This document shows, piece by piece, positions 33,789 through 44,406 of a stretch of 64,000 nt of DNA. The DNA is taken from positions 1,133,467 to 1,197,466 of the forward strand of contig NC_030996.1 of assembly GCF_000149955.1 (NCBI RefSeq), read 5' to 3'. The stretch is from Fusarium oxysporum f. sp. lycopersici 4287 (taxonomy: Eukaryota; Ascomycota; Sordariomycetes; Hypocreales; Nectriaceae). Numbering within the stretch: position 1 is the stretch's first letter; every line of letters begins with the position of its first letter. Below the pieces are notes generated by a model that had not been told where the DNA came from, ran no database searches, and saw only the letters and a list, made by a program, of their open reading frames with translations. Made by a program: the position numbers and the translations under genes.

Positions 33789-35162
33789 AGTGAAATAGGA
33801 TAAAGTGGAAGTAGTTGCAAATATTGAATAATTGTTGGTTCATATTATCCAAACCCTAGCAGTAAGCAGACCTGGTCGATCTTTATACTGCGATTACCAG
33901 GCCATGATATGGCTCACCAAATAGTACTAGAGCGCGGAGATCTATGTTTGAGTGCTTTGTAATATGACAGCTGTTACTGACGCATGATGGGACGGACATG
34001 GTTTAGTGGTTGACCTTGATTCCATAGCCCTGATCACCGGTGAGCCCAAAATGGTCACCTGAAAACGTCAACTTGCATTTCTCAATTCTGAGCCAAGTAG
34101 CTACTTCCCTATAGAATCAGCCCTTTATAAATAGGTTGGGGCTTATTCATTGCTAAATGGATGTCCTTTATTTAACCACACTCCTAAAACAACGATGGTG
34201 ACGCCCAAGAAACAATATTTAAATTTCAAGGCGGTTAGGGCTAAGCTAGCAGATGTTCAACTAGAGAGGCGAAGACTAGGACATTTCTCGGCTTTGCGAG
34301 AAGCAAGACCACACGTCTTGTGAAGTGGAATGCCTTTCAGTCAGATCATACGTATCATATCATCATGAGAATAGCGCATCTCCGCGGCTCGACGCTTCGC
34401 CCTCCAAGTCGAACTACGACTGAAACGGCACCCAATCAACAGCCCTCCACTGTCTCACCTCCAAGAACAGAGAACGAAAATTTGCAATCCCTCGCAAACC
34501 TGTTTTGTTAAGTGCGGTCCGAAACTCTATCTGTTATTACCTATGTGTTTGGCGCTTTTATTCCCGAATGGAGGCGACAAAGTTTCAAGAGGAATCAATG
34601 ATTCTTGCAATGGATTCACTGGTTGCTCCGCGGCATGGACACTTCATCTTATTTGAGTTCATAGCACAGGCTTTGGGGGTAAAAGAACAACAGGCTCAGA
34701 TAGTTCGAGTACCCGTGCTAAGCGGATATATCGGAAGCTTAACATTCAGACCCAAAACCTCGTGAACAAGTAAAGCAATGATTACTCGTTGATCGATAAG
34801 TGAGTCAAAGCACCTGAGTCCGGGAATATTCACCTGGATTCCTCGATGAATTCTGCACCTGCTTCTATTCGAATAAACTTTTACTCCTACCATAAAGGAC
34901 TTGAGGATATTGCCTGATAAGCTACCTTATTTTGGCTGGTAGCTGAAGTAAACTCTTGTTTCGAGACGACAAATTTCCAATTGCATTAGATCTACGAAAA
35001 CGCTTATAGGTCTGGCAACTAATTAGTATGAATGTGTCTCATTCCATTGTCATTTATATCCCCATTTGTATATCTATTAGCCTTAAGCGCCAATTGGCTG
35101 CCTCAACTCTACATAGTTAGAAAGGAATCTATGTAGGATCGGAAGTAAGTCCATAGTCATCT
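33789..35162. other. 1.4-kb stretch without a confident gene
   Basis: The left 100 bp is the nitrite reductase promoter. Short plus-strand frames (34195-34323 and 34320-34511) and 34505-34765 have no family resemblance. No RNA gene or transposon end was recognised. Confidence 0.4.
33882..33887 (-). promoter_or_regulatory. TATA box of the nitrite reductase gene
   Basis: Reads TATAAA on the minus strand within CAGTATAAAG, 94-99 bp before the start codon. Confidence 0.5.
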
Positions 35163-36376
35163 TTAGTGGGATCTTATCTGCTCAACATTTTGCTTATCAC
35201 CAAAACCAGGTGTTCCACCAAGTGAGCCAAAGATATCACCGATATAATTCTGGGCAGGGATGCCAGCCTCGAATCTGGTGGACCACTCCTCCAAGATCCC
35301 CTCAATTACCTTGAGAGCAGTAAGATAGAGATTGCGAGTAGATGGCCCCAAGCCACCTTTGTCCATAACGAAAGGAAGTTGATGGGGCTTATCCTCATGT
35401 CCTCGATCGAAGTTGGAAGCAGATCGAATCAGGAGGATTCGCGAAAAGTCAGCCTTCCCTTGAAGTGCTGCGTTCAAGAGACCAGCCAGAAGGGCATTAT
35501 CCTCCTGAGCTGTCATTGTGTACTCTCCCTGTCCTGAAGTATAGACTCTTGCAACCTTCTCCATAGCTTCAGAGATTCGATGACCATGCCAGAAGGTATT
35601 GGAAGACAGAACATCTCCCTCAAGAACAGTTGGATCCTGAGCCGCTGCGTCAAAAACACCACCAGAAGAGTCCTTCCACAAAGCTCGATGTTCAGCAGCT
35701 TTGGGTGAGTCCGTAAGCTCAACAGTCTTGGCAACGGAAAGAGCGTAGTCTCTCAAGTCTGCATTAAGCTCAAACACCTCAGAGCCATGCACAATACCAG
35801 GAAACTGGTCAGGCCTGTCTGCTCCCATAGGAACATACCCTGACCCCCATTCCTCCGGGACTTCTCTCGCATCAAACTCAAGCTGCGTATCAACCTGAAT
35901 GGCGAACTTGGCAAAGGCGACAGAGCCAATAGTAGCTCGCCTGGGATTAACGCCTGCAATGCCGGTCAATAAGAAGTATGACTTTGTGAGGTCGAAGAGC
36001 GGCGATGCCAGCAGAGCACTGATCGACAAAGACGCGTTGATAACTGTCTCGGGTCAGAGAGGAGGCTTTTGAGGGGGGTTGAATTCTTACGGGCAGTTCC
36101 GACTACCAAAAGTGCGACTTCGCCATTCTCTGTGACATGGATATCTTCGTAGCCCCTAGCCAAGCCCGGAACGCGCACTGTACGAGAGAACTGAAGAGCA
36201 CTATCAGGAGAAAGCCAATTCCTCGATTCTTCGTAGAACTTGTCACCATTAGTTCAATGCTATCCCAAAAACCAAGTCTCACTCACCATAGCGATAAGCA
36301 GGACTTTGGGCGTTATCTTAGCGCCAGTTGGCTGCTGCGCCTGGAGCCCTTGCACGACTGAGCTTTGTGCACTCAT
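35163..36376 (-). CDS. Purine nucleoside permease (NUP family)
   Basis: Three exons, 36287-36376, 36091-36238 and 35163-36043, encode 372 residues. After a short N-terminal segment, PKVLLIAMFYEESRNWL begins the domain; LFDLTKSYFLLTGIAGVNP and ATIGSVAFAKFAIQVD are the most recognisable blocks, with TFWHGHRISEAMEKVA and the Asn/Asp-rich LLIRSASNFDRG region later. This matches the fungal NUP family, named for purine nucleoside transport in Candida but structurally related to nucleoside phosphorylases, so catalytic use of nucleosides is also possible. No multi-helix transporter topology is visible, which fits that doubt. Splice borders are consensus and frame is intact. Confidence 0.88.
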
Positions 36377-36400
36377 GATGCTTCGTATTGGTGGGTATGA

Positions 36401-36685
36401 TCACGGATGGTCTTGATTCTGCTCCTGAAGTTTGGAAAGATTTTCTTGAGGCAATAAGTTGATAAAAGACAAAATGACCTCATTTAAGCCTGGGCGGGGT
36501 CGAGATGGCGTGATCAGCGCAACTAACATTTGGGCTCCCTTGCTATCCATTTTATCTACCAGCCGAGGCTCACGATCCTCTCGTGTCCACTGCCTCAGTC
36601 CTCTAAAGTGAGTTCCAACCAGATAAATGAACAGAAGATTCCACATTGCCCCCAATCCGAGACTCGTTAGCAGAGCCAATGCCAC
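36401..36685 (-). CDS. Small membrane ORF overlapping the tail-anchored ORF
   Basis: An open frame on the same strand as its upstream neighbour but shifted by one base, overlapping it by 19 bp. It starts hydrophobic (ALALLTSLGLGAMWNLLFIYLV), then becomes polar (RQWTREDREPRLVDK). It has no ATG at the overlap; the first is inside the hydrophobic stretch. It reads as the natural continuation of the preceding protein, so either a frameshift or an unrecognised splice separates them. Family unknown. Confidence 0.4.
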   Translation of the reverse strand: MALALLTSLGLGAMWNLLFIYLVGTHFRGLRQWTREDREPRLVDKMDSKGAQMLVALITPSRPRPGLNEVILSFINLLPQENLSKLQEQNQDHP

Positions 36686-36963
36686 GCCCCAAGAATAAAA
36701 GCGACGGTCAGAGCCAGTTTCGCAATGTAAATCATCTGCTCTCTTTGCTTCTGTGACCGAATGCGCATTTGTTCTTCATAAAATCGCTTTGCTTCCGCAG
36801 CAAGCCTCTCTGAGTCGGCAGCTATATCTTCGCCCGACCTGTTGCAGATTCTTTCGATCATGGCCGACACGTCGGCTTTCGAAGCTTGTCGTACAGTTTT
36901 TTCATTTATATTGCTGGGCTGTTGTCCTGGTCCCGGATGCCCGGTTTTTTTATCTTGTGCCAT
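36667..36963 (-). CDS. Small tail-anchored protein (98 residues)
   Basis: ATG at 36963 gives 98 residues: a polar, Gly/Pro-rich N-terminus, then a charged probable helix (SERLAAEAKRFYEEQMRIRSQ) and a hydrophobic C-terminal end (IYIAKLALTVAFILGAW), arranged like a tail-anchored membrane protein. The stop comes just after the hydrophobic segment, and the downstream frame at 36401-36685 continues with more hydrophobic residues, hinting that the true protein is longer. Family not recognised. Confidence 0.5.
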   Translation of the reverse strand: MAQDKKTGHPGPGQQPSNINEKTVRQASKADVSAMIERICNRSGEDIAADSERLAAEAKRFYEEQMRIRSQKQREQMIYIAKLALTVAFILGAWHWLC

Positions 36964-37716
36964 GGAGTCGATCTGGTGGCCTTGGTCGTGGATCAAGCGT
37001 CGGAGATCGCGGCGTTAAGGGCAGAGTATTGAATGGGTATCTCTATGGTGGCTATTTACCTGTGTAGAAATGTTAAATTCTCTCATCCACCTCACATGTA
37101 TTTTATCTAGATTGATCATGTCTGCCTAGGCTTCAGCCAAGGCAGATTTGTGATTGTGCAATCAGCCTCAGTCTTAGGTGGCTTGGCCTGGCCTGTGTCA
37201 CCCTGCAACCTCATATGCTGCACTGCTCACTACGTCCTTCGTCTATGAATATTTCAACTCTAACCAAAATCCCAATACTCTTCGCTGAAGTGTTTCCCTG
37301 GTGTGTGAGAAGATTGGAGATCTGACATTATCAAGTCTCGGAATCGGAATTGACTGCCGGACTCGCGGCCGAGCCGAGCCGTGGCTATAACTGTTGGTCT
37401 CGGCGAATGAAGGTGCAATTTTGTAAGCTTCAATTGTAGCCATGCCCGAAAAAGATTTTGACGTGTAGATAGGAGCTAAATGTTTGTATAATAGTATAGT
37501 TTGCGTGCAGAGCAGCTGTACCACAGAAATGGAAAGTAAAAAAGAGTTGGCCATGCCACAAGCCTTCACTGCCAGCCTGAAAGCCCATGATTAAATATAA
37601 AGAGATGAGATGTGTTGTCCCTAAGTCCTTAGTCATATGTAGATCTGCAATGTCGTAAACTAATCAACACTGGTTTTGGGGATGATGATGAAACAAGGTT
37701 CTGCCCATGATCCCCT
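36964..37716. other. Intergenic stretch with a diverged repeat
   Basis: This stretch holds the upstream region of the small membrane ORF, one copy of the CGG-rich repeat (37336-37400) and the 3' flank of the CrtC-like gene. No gene is supported. Confidence 0.5.
37336..37400. repeat. CGG-rich dispersed repeat, copy A
   Basis: Starts TCTCGGAAT and ends GGTCT. Its right half (37366-37400) aligns without gaps to 39336-39370; 28 of 35 bases match and all seven differences are transitions. Confidence 0.6.
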
Positions 37717-38832
37717 TCATACCTTCCTTCGGCCGAAGAAGTCCATCACCTCCAAGCTGCCATGATCAGAGACATATACCCGCTTGTTTCCATCTATGAT
37801 ATTGATCGTTACCAACCCAGCATACCTTGTATACCATGTCTCCCACTCCTGACTCGTAGTTGGGTAAGGGAAAGACGCGATCACCTTCTCCTGTCCGTCA
37901 AAGCGAACCTGCGCAAGGTTGTCACCCGTTGTCTTGACCAGGTAAATACAATCAGAGCTGGTCGGCTTGCCTGTATCTGGCTGTGCGATCTTGACTCCCT
38001 CCAAGCACACAAGTTGGTCGTCGCTCACATCCACAAGGACCTCGTTCCCGCGGACGACGAAGAGTAGAGGGACCTCACGACCACCACAGTCTTGGCGGAA
38101 TCGCACCGAGGCGGAAACTATAGACAGCCCACCCACATCAGCGCGTCCCCAGAGCCAGTTATCCAAGATCGTCTCCATCGGGACGTTGCCCCAGTTGTGA
38201 TCATGGTAGGCATTGCCTTCAACCTTGGTTTTGGTGTTGTTGACAGTGACCTCTCCGGTCAGTTGGCCGCCAGGAACAGCTACGAACCATGAGAAGTGGC
38301 GACCCTCAACGTCCCATCGGCCTGAGCCCGGACGATACGATGGAGTAGTTCTCTTGACCACCACGTCGAAACCGAATCCTTCCATCTCATCGGGGTCGAC
38401 AAAGATGTGATACTCGCCCAGACCATTGACACTGCGAAAGTAACTCTTACGATACTGCAGATCACAATGACCTTTTGCCACGACAATTTCGGCAGGGAGA
38501 CTGCCAATGCGCTTATGCAAGTCACAAAGTTTCTTGCCGTCTTTGGCGATGTTCAGATCAATGAGTCCCGTCTTGGGACCGTCTCCTTCTGTTATGTAGA
38601 AGAAGGCCACCTGGAGAAACCATCCATCTTGAAGATGTGCGTCGGCGTACCACCACTCCCACTCTCCACTTTCGACATCGGGACTGCGTAGGCCATCTTC
38701 CCAGGTCGCAGGTTGAGAGCTGTCTAACCCGAGCTTTTGCAAGCTCTGGTTATCAGTGAGGAGGTGTCCTCGTGACGATTCAGTTATAGGTAGGTATGTT
38801 TGTTTCGAGTATGTTGGAAGCTCTGTAGTCAT
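37717..38832 (-). CDS. CrtC/AttH-like lipocalin-fold protein (putative hydratase or cyclase)
   Basis: Intronless, 371 residues, no signal peptide. The sequence has GEWEWWYADAHLQDGW, VAFFYITEGDG and the central NAYHDHNWGNVP, the His-Asp-His block typical of the CrtC/AttH (hydroxyneurosporene synthase-like) family, plus WLWGRADVGG and a C-terminal RYAGLVTINI. Family members include carotenoid hydratases, fungal kievitone hydratase and fungal Diels-Alderase-type cyclases of similar two-lipocalin fold, so it probably acts on a hydrophobic small molecule. Which one cannot be told from sequence. It is divergent from an SDR gene across 820 bp and flanked on both sides by the CGG-rich repeat. Confidence 0.8.
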   Translation of the reverse strand: MTTELPTYSKQTYLPITESSRGHLLTDNQSLQKLGLDSSQPATWEDGLRSPDVESGEWEWWYADAHLQDGWFLQVAFFYITEGDGPKTGLIDLNIAKDGKKLCDLHKRIGSLPAEIVVAKGHCDLQYRKSYFRSVNGLGEYHIFVDPDEMEGFGFDVVVKRTTPSYRPGSGRWDVEGRHFSWFVAVPGGQLTGEVTVNNTKTKVEGNAYHDHNWGNVPMETILDNWLWGRADVGGLSIVSASVRFRQDCGGREVPLLFVVRGNEVLVDVSDDQLVCLEGVKIAQPDTGKPTSSDCIYLVKTTGDNLAQVRFDGQEKVIASFPYPTTSQEWETWYTRYAGLVTINIIDGNKRVYVSDHGSLEVMDFFGRRKV

Positions 38833-39652
38833 TGAGAGGAGAAGAAATGTTCAGGATTGAGTTGATTAAGTGTAAGTATGCATATCGAGTCAACCTTTGA
38901 CATTTATATATCGTCGTATCATGTACGTCCAGGTGCGATTCATCGTTATTCAGACTTTTCTGACTTGCCTAGTGCTTTCGCTTACGACAACGGTATGATT
39001 TTGGATGCCATCATGCCACTAAGATCAGAACATAACAAATATATTATTAGCTATCAGTTACACGTGTCGATTTAAGCTTTTGATAGCTAAGATACCGGGA
39101 TGTCTTGTCGTTCCGCAGCTTCCGCATAGACCATACTCGGGTGCTGCCAGCGAACCTCGCTGAGCTTCTACACTGATATTGGTTGCTTGAACCCTGTCCA
39201 GTCTTTCATGATTACATCAGTCAAAAGTTTATACATTACCCAATTACTAGTAGCTAGTATGCTTCCCTTCCTAGTATACGGTTCAGGCGGTAGTAATCTC
39301 GGGTCTCGGAATTGCAAGCGATCTAGTGGAGTTCTCGGCCGAACCGAGCCGCGGCTATGGCTGCCAGTCTAACCTACGCGGAGGTCCAACTCCATAAGAG
39401 TATTCATATAAATTAAAATTAGAGACTGGGGTACAAAGAAACATATAATGAAAGCAGAATATTGCGTGCGACGGGGATCATAGAATACTGTAGGTGTTGG
39501 TTGAGATGAGAGCGGGGTTGAATCGATAACGAGGATATGACAGCTTGGCTGCGTAAGCGGGGCTCGACGATCAATGAATTGCCTCAACTTTCGAGATCCC
39601 CGACTAACGACTCTGCTCTCTATAGAATCCATTCTCGAATCACATAGCGATC
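38833..39652. promoter_or_regulatory. Shared divergent promoter, CrtC-like / SDR
   Basis: An 820-bp AT-moderate region between the two start codons. It includes a CACGTG hexamer near 39061 and the CGG-rich repeat copy B at 39304-39370, with palindromic TCGGCCGA inside. Use as a binding site for a Zn2Cys6 factor is possible but unproven. Confidence 0.4.
39304..39370. repeat. CGG-rich dispersed repeat, copy B
   Basis: Second copy of the repeat seen at 37336-37400, in the same orientation. It contains CTCGGCCGAACCGAGCCGCG, with nested short inverted repeats around CGGCCG. Confidence 0.6.
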
Positions 39653-40624
39653 ATGTCTTCAGAACAACTCAGCGCTGGCTCACTCTTCAGCCTCAATGGC
39701 CTTGTCGCGGTCGTGACAGGCGGAGGTTCAGGTCAGTGAACCCCTCAAAGCACAGATCACAACTGATCGTATTACAGGCATCGGCCTCATGTTCGTCAAG
39801 GCGTTACTCCAGAATGGTGCCGCAAAGGTCTACATCGCTGGTCGAAGGAAGGAAAAGCTCGATGAAGTCGCCAGCTCATTGGGCGACAAGGTCGTTGGGG
39901 TTCAGTGCGACGTCACCTCCAAGTCAGATCTGCAGAACATGGTCTCTCAGATTGAGAAGGACATTGGGTACGTCAACCTGTTGGTGTGCAACTCTGGTAT
40001 TGGAGGACCTCAGGTGAAGCCAATTACTCCCGAAACAACCTTGGAAGAATGGGCCAAGTCCAACTTTGACACTGATTTCGGCGATTATGTCAACACTTTC
40101 GCCATCAATACCGCGTCGGTTTGGTTCACCAGCATGGCTTTTCTCCCACTTCTGAAGAAGGGCAACGAGAAGGGAAATGTCGAGCAGACGTCACAAGTCA
40201 TTGTCACCAGCTCCATCGCCGCATTCAACAAGAAAGCCCCCGGCGGTTGGGCATACGGGCAGTCCAAGGCTGGAGCTGTTCTAGCAGCCAAGCAGCTTGC
40301 CGTTGCCCTTCCCCAGTGGAATATCAGAGCCAACTGCATTGCTCCTGGATGTGAGTCAATTCATGGAAATCTCGAAAAGTGGCATTCTAACGTTTCACAG
40401 TATTCCCCAGCGAGATGTCAGAACCAATTGTCAAGATGTATACCGATGAGTCAGGACAGCCTGGTGCCGTGCCAACGTCAATGGCACCGCTTCGAAGAAT
40501 GGGAGATGAGAAGGATATGTCAGGAACTTTTCTATATCTAGCATCTCGGGCGGGTGGATATTGTAACGGCACAGTTATAGTCGTCGATGGCGGTCGCTTG
40601 AGTAACTTTCCGACCACGAATTAG
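39653..40624 (+). CDS. Short-chain dehydrogenase/reductase (NADP-type)
   Basis: Three exons, 39653-39731, 39778-40350 and 40401-40624, encode 291 residues. Cofactor motif VTGGGSGIG sits at about residues 21-29, AGRRKEKLDE after strand two gives the arginines that favour NADP(H), and CNSGIGG takes the NNAG place. The catalytic YxxxK is YGQSK in WAYGQSKAGAVL, preceded by the VTSSIA serine. The C-terminus ends GTVIVVDGGRLSNF. The first intron splits the glycine-rich loop. Substrate unknown. The divergent CrtC-like neighbour suggests that both act on one small-molecule route. Confidence 0.88.
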
Positions 40625-41607
40625 GACAAGTTCTTGGACCGCAGGACAAGATACATTAAATACAAAGTTACAATAGTTTCTGTTATTTTATTCCACCAAT
40701 TCCAAGGTATTTTGTCTAAATCTAAGAGTTTTCCAGAGGCAATCCTGGACTCGTTAGAATTGGTACCTTATTCCGGCTGGGGTTTCTTACGATACTGAGC
40801 CAATCACTCTTCCAGATGGATAAACTGTAAGTTTCTCTATCATCAAGCAGAAGATCCATCGTCGCGCTATGTCTCGACTGGCAATTGCCGAGATCTCACA
40901 TGAAAAGGATCGGGCTTGCAGCTTGATACCCGAAGTGCCGTTCGATGAACTAGGACTTTACCTCCAGTCACAACAAAATTGCTCATTCGGGACTAGTGAA
41001 ACCGGCCTGCAATGACTGCATGATTATCATTCGATGAGCCATTGGAGCTTCAATTATATGACGGCTTGATAGGCTCCTCGATCGTATTCACGATACACCG
41101 CATTCCAAGTCACCCGATTGCTGCCTTGAGGGATCTGCTAGCCGTGAATCCTCAAACACCATCTCAGGAACCATTGGCTCGTTAGCGGGGGATCGCTGAG
41201 GTGAGACTGAGCTGGCGGGAGGCCCTTTTAGTGGAGACGGGGGATGACAAAAAGCCTTGAACTGTAAACGGCGCATTCATGTGGAGACGAGCCCACTCCT
41301 TTTCTGACACCCAGGCGACGCTTGGGCGCTTCGCCACAACCCTCAGCGGCATTGCTGCCTGTAGTCCTACCAGAGTACAGGGGGTTTCTGTGTAACACGG
41401 ACGGGCAAGTGACTCAGCCCGGCAAGGCATCTTGGCAATCATCGTCGTATCGAATTCACGATGATAATGCATGCAGGCATGCGCGAGCTGCCTGATTAGG
41501 CCAGAGGCCTTTGCAATGTGCGTTTTGTTATAAGAGACATTCGTCTCCAGGTCTCAACACCATCATCTTCATTCACACCAACTCCAATCATTTCTCCTTC
41601 ATTCACA
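40625..41607. other. Intergenic stretch before the AAA ATPase gene
   Basis: This stretch contains 3' flank of the SDR gene and promoter of the ATPase gene. The last 60 bp are CT/CA-rich. Small minus-strand frames at 41088-41472 have no family resemblance. Confidence 0.4.
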
Positions 41608-44406
41608 ATGGCGCGTACTTCACAAACAAGGGCTACCAAGCGTGGCGGCCGTCGCAACACCACAAACAACACGCGCAACACACGCAATCACAAAGAGAAT
41701 GATCTCGAATACATGGCTCTCAAGCAAGAGGCAGAGCGACGCGAGCGCATCCTCGCTGACCGACGCCGAACTGCTGCCAAATGGCGCCCCAAGATTCCCG
41801 AAGTCCGAAAGGTCAACTTTGAGAACTTCAAGAACAGATTCCAAGACATCGATGAGCCTGACTATGCCATTGACGTTCTGATGTCGGGTACTGGTACCCA
41901 GGCTCAGATCCGTCGTGAGCATGGTCTTCGTCGACGTGAGGAGATGGCTCGTCTCCGTCAGAAGTACATGTATTACCCTGGCGGTGGTGTTATTGAGACG
42001 CCTCATCGCAAGACCGATGCCTATGAGAAGGCTCGACGCGAGAAGGATAGCCAACCATCTTCCGACTCTGAGATTCAGCGCATTCGTATCCAGTCCCAGC
42101 CCATCTTGGGCCACTTGACAGCTCTTATGAACGACACCGAGAAGCGATCGTCTCCCCGAACATTTATGCGACCCTTCAAGACCCTGGTCCACTTCCAACC
42201 CAAGATGCGAGAGATTCTTGCGACTCTTGAGGACAAGTGGGCTGACTTCGAGGACATTGGTAGCGAAAGCTCCGAGGTTGTCGATGTCGCTGAAGAGACT
42301 GAGGCAGAGGTTGTCGACGAGGAGGCTACTGAAGATGGTGATGATGTCGCTTCTCAAACATCTGAGGCTTCAAGCATTGAGTCGGTTGACTCCGACGCCG
42401 ATGAAGATTACGACAATTTGATGGATAGCCCCGAGGCGCTTCGCGACATGCGATGCTACGTTGACTTTGTCGATAAGGAAGTCCTTCCTCTTTACAACCG
42501 CTTCGAGGGCTCTACCGCCGACCGCGTCAAGTTCGACGATCTCTGGTCCCTCTTCCGCGTCGGCGACCTCATCTACATGCCTGCATCTGGCGAGACTGGC
42601 GGTCGTTACCACGAGATCTGGCGTGTCTACAAGGTCCGAAGCCCCGAGCCCGAGACATCCTATCCCACCTCTGGCTGGGACTTCTTCGCAGATGAGCAGC
42701 AGATCGACGAGAACTCCAAGTTCAAGATCTCCGCTTATTACATCGATCACGACGGCAACACCTTTGGCGCTGTCCGGCGCAAGTTTGAGATTGAGTCGTT
42801 CATTGGAGAGAGATCAATTGACTCACTCGAGGCCTTCCCCATCCGATACCGCCACGACTACAAGCAGCTTCTCAGCTCAATGCAAGACCAGGGCCGCAAG
42901 TTCATCAACTATTTGGATGATCGCCACCAGCAGTACAGCGCCTGGACTTTGACCAGAAACCCCCCTTCTCATCGCACCGAGCCTGAAGAGGAGATCCTCG
43001 ATAACGAGGACTATGAGAAGATGCGGCATCCTGAGTTCGTCGAGAGTGATGTCATCGTCGATCTCACAGAGGCTTACCAGAAGATGCCTGACTGGCGCCC
43101 GCGATTCCATCAGCTCACGATCAACAAGTCTTCCCGTTGCGAGATCAAGGATGACGAGATGCCTATCCAGCATTGGTTCAACGGCACTCGCCAAAACATG
43201 GCATACTCTCAGAATGAGATCATCCAGCACGCCGATGGTGTTGAGGCCCGTCAGCGAAGGGACAACCTTGCGGTTGACGCTTTCCTCCGCGTTCGTGTCA
43301 AGGGTAGTCGAACCTTTGAGACCAATCCCAAGGCTTTGGAACTTCGCGATGAGGATCTTGTTCTTCTTCCTAAGCGTATGTTCGCTTATGCTCTTCGCGA
43401 GCGTCGCTTCTTGCCCATCGATCTCAATGTCCTCAAGCCCGTGCGACGCGAGCCTGGTGTCTTTGAGAACCTTCGCATTCAGAGCGATTACAAGGATGTC
43501 GTCCGTGGACTTGTCATGTCGCACTTCCAGCGAAAGGTTCTTGAGCGCAAGTATGCTGATGCCGCGACTGAAGGTCCTAGCCAGGATCTGATCCAGGGCA
43601 AGGGCCGTGGTCTCGTTGTGCTTCTGCATGGTGTTCCTGGTGTTGGAAAGACTGCCACCGCTGAGGCTGTCGCTATGGAGAACCGCAAGCCACTGTTTGT
43701 CATTACTTGCGGTGATCTTGGTCTTACACCCCATGAGGTTGAGTCTTCGCTGAAGAACGTCTTCCGCCTTGCTCATCTCTGGGACTGTGTTCTTCTGCTT
43801 GACGAGGCGGACGTGTTCCTCTCTCAGCGATCCAAGCAGGACATGAAGCGTAACGCTCTTGTCTCCGTCTTCCTCCGTGTTCTTGAGTACTACAACGGTC
43901 TTCTCTTCTTGACTACCAACCGGGTCGGTACAATCGACGAGGCCTTCAAGTCTCGTATTCACCTCTCCCTGTACTACCCTCCTCTAGACAAGACTCAGAC
44001 CCGCGACATCTTCCGCCTCAACATTGGCAAGCTCAAGCAGATTGAAGCCGAGCGCCACCGCATGACCGGCGAACCCGCTCTCGTCATCAAAGAGAACGAG
44101 ATCATCGACTTTGCCGCCAAGCACTACGAGGAACTGGCTCGATCAACTGGATGCTGGAACGGTCGACAAATCCGAAGCGCATTCCAGATCGCGTCCAGTC
44201 TCGCCATCCACAACTATGCCAACCAGGCCGAGGCAGCTCGATCCCGCGGTCAGAGCCCTCCTGCGGCTCCTGTTCTGGACAGGACTTGGTTTGAGAAGGT
44301 TCAGATGTCGACACAGAGCTTTGACCGGCACATGAAGAAAGAGGCTGGTAGCTATGACTCTGAGATGCCGATGCGAAGCACATTCCAGGAGAGCAAGTTT
44401 GACTAA
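41608..44406 (+). CDS. Large AAA+ ATPase with fungal N-terminal domain
   Basis: Intronless, 932 residues from ATG at 41608 (CACAATGG, good context). An ATG at 41518 in the same frame would add 30 Ser/Thr/Pro residues and is less likely. The N-terminus is basic (RATKRGGRR) and coiled-coil-prone, then a very acidic tract at about 215-275 (Glu/Asp runs). A fungal domain follows (YHEIWRVYKVRSPEPE, about 330-345) as seen in DUF7025-type ATPases. The AAA module has Walker A GVPGVGKT (675-682), Walker B VLLLDEAD (D732, E733), sensor-type LTTNR and an arginine region FKSRIHLSLYY. Proteins of this class are common in filamentous fungi with little known function; remodelling of protein complexes is the general role. 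Confidence 0.9.
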   Translation: MARTSQTRATKRGGRRNTTNNTRNTRNHKENDLEYMALKQEAERRERILADRRRTAAKWRPKIPEVRKVNFENFKNRFQDIDEPDYAIDVLMSGTGTQAQIRREHGLRRREEMARLRQKYMYYPGGGVIETPHRKTDAYEKARREKDSQPSSDSEIQRIRIQSQPILGHLTALMNDTEKRSSPRTFMRPFKTLVHFQPKMREILATLEDKWADFEDIGSESSEVVDVAEETEAEVVDEEATEDGDDVASQTSEASSIESVDSDADEDYDNLMDSPEALRDMRCYVDFVDKEVLPLYNRFEGSTADRVKFDDLWSLFRVGDLIYMPASGETGGRYHEIWRVYKVRSPEPETSYPTSGWDFFADEQQIDENSKFKISAYYIDHDGNTFGAVRRKFEIESFIGERSIDSLEAFPIRYRHDYKQLLSSMQDQGRKFINYLDDRHQQYSAWTLTRNPPSHRTEPEEEILDNEDYEKMRHPEFVESDVIVDLTEAYQKMPDWRPRFHQLTINKSSRCEIKDDEMPIQHWFNGTRQNMAYSQNEIIQHADGVEARQRRDNLAVDAFLRVRVKGSRTFETNPKALELRDEDLVLLPKRMFAYALRERRFLPIDLNVLKPVRREPGVFENLRIQSDYKDVVRGLVMSHFQRKVLERKYADAATEGPSQDLIQGKGRGLVVLLHGVPGVGKTATAEAVAMENRKPLFVITCGDLGLTPHEVESSLKNVFRLAHLWDCVLLLDEADVFLSQRSKQDMKRNALVSVFLRVLEYYNGLLFLTTNRVGTIDEAFKSRIHLSLYYPPLDKTQTRDIFRLNIGKLKQIEAERHRMTGEPALVIKENEIIDFAAKHYEELARSTGCWNGRQIRSAFQIASSLAIHNYANQAEAARSRGQSPPAAPVLDRTWFEKVQMSTQSFDRHMKKEAGSYDSEMPMRSTFQESKFD

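Noticed and set aside
34195..34323. 42-codon plus-strand ORF containing a TTAGGG hexamer
   Set aside because: Too short, no homology cue, and a single telomere-like hexamer is not a telomeric repeat.
42877..43962. 361-codon antisense ORF in the AAA ATPase gene
   Set aside because: Antisense shadow without family similarity, opposite the highly conserved AAA module.
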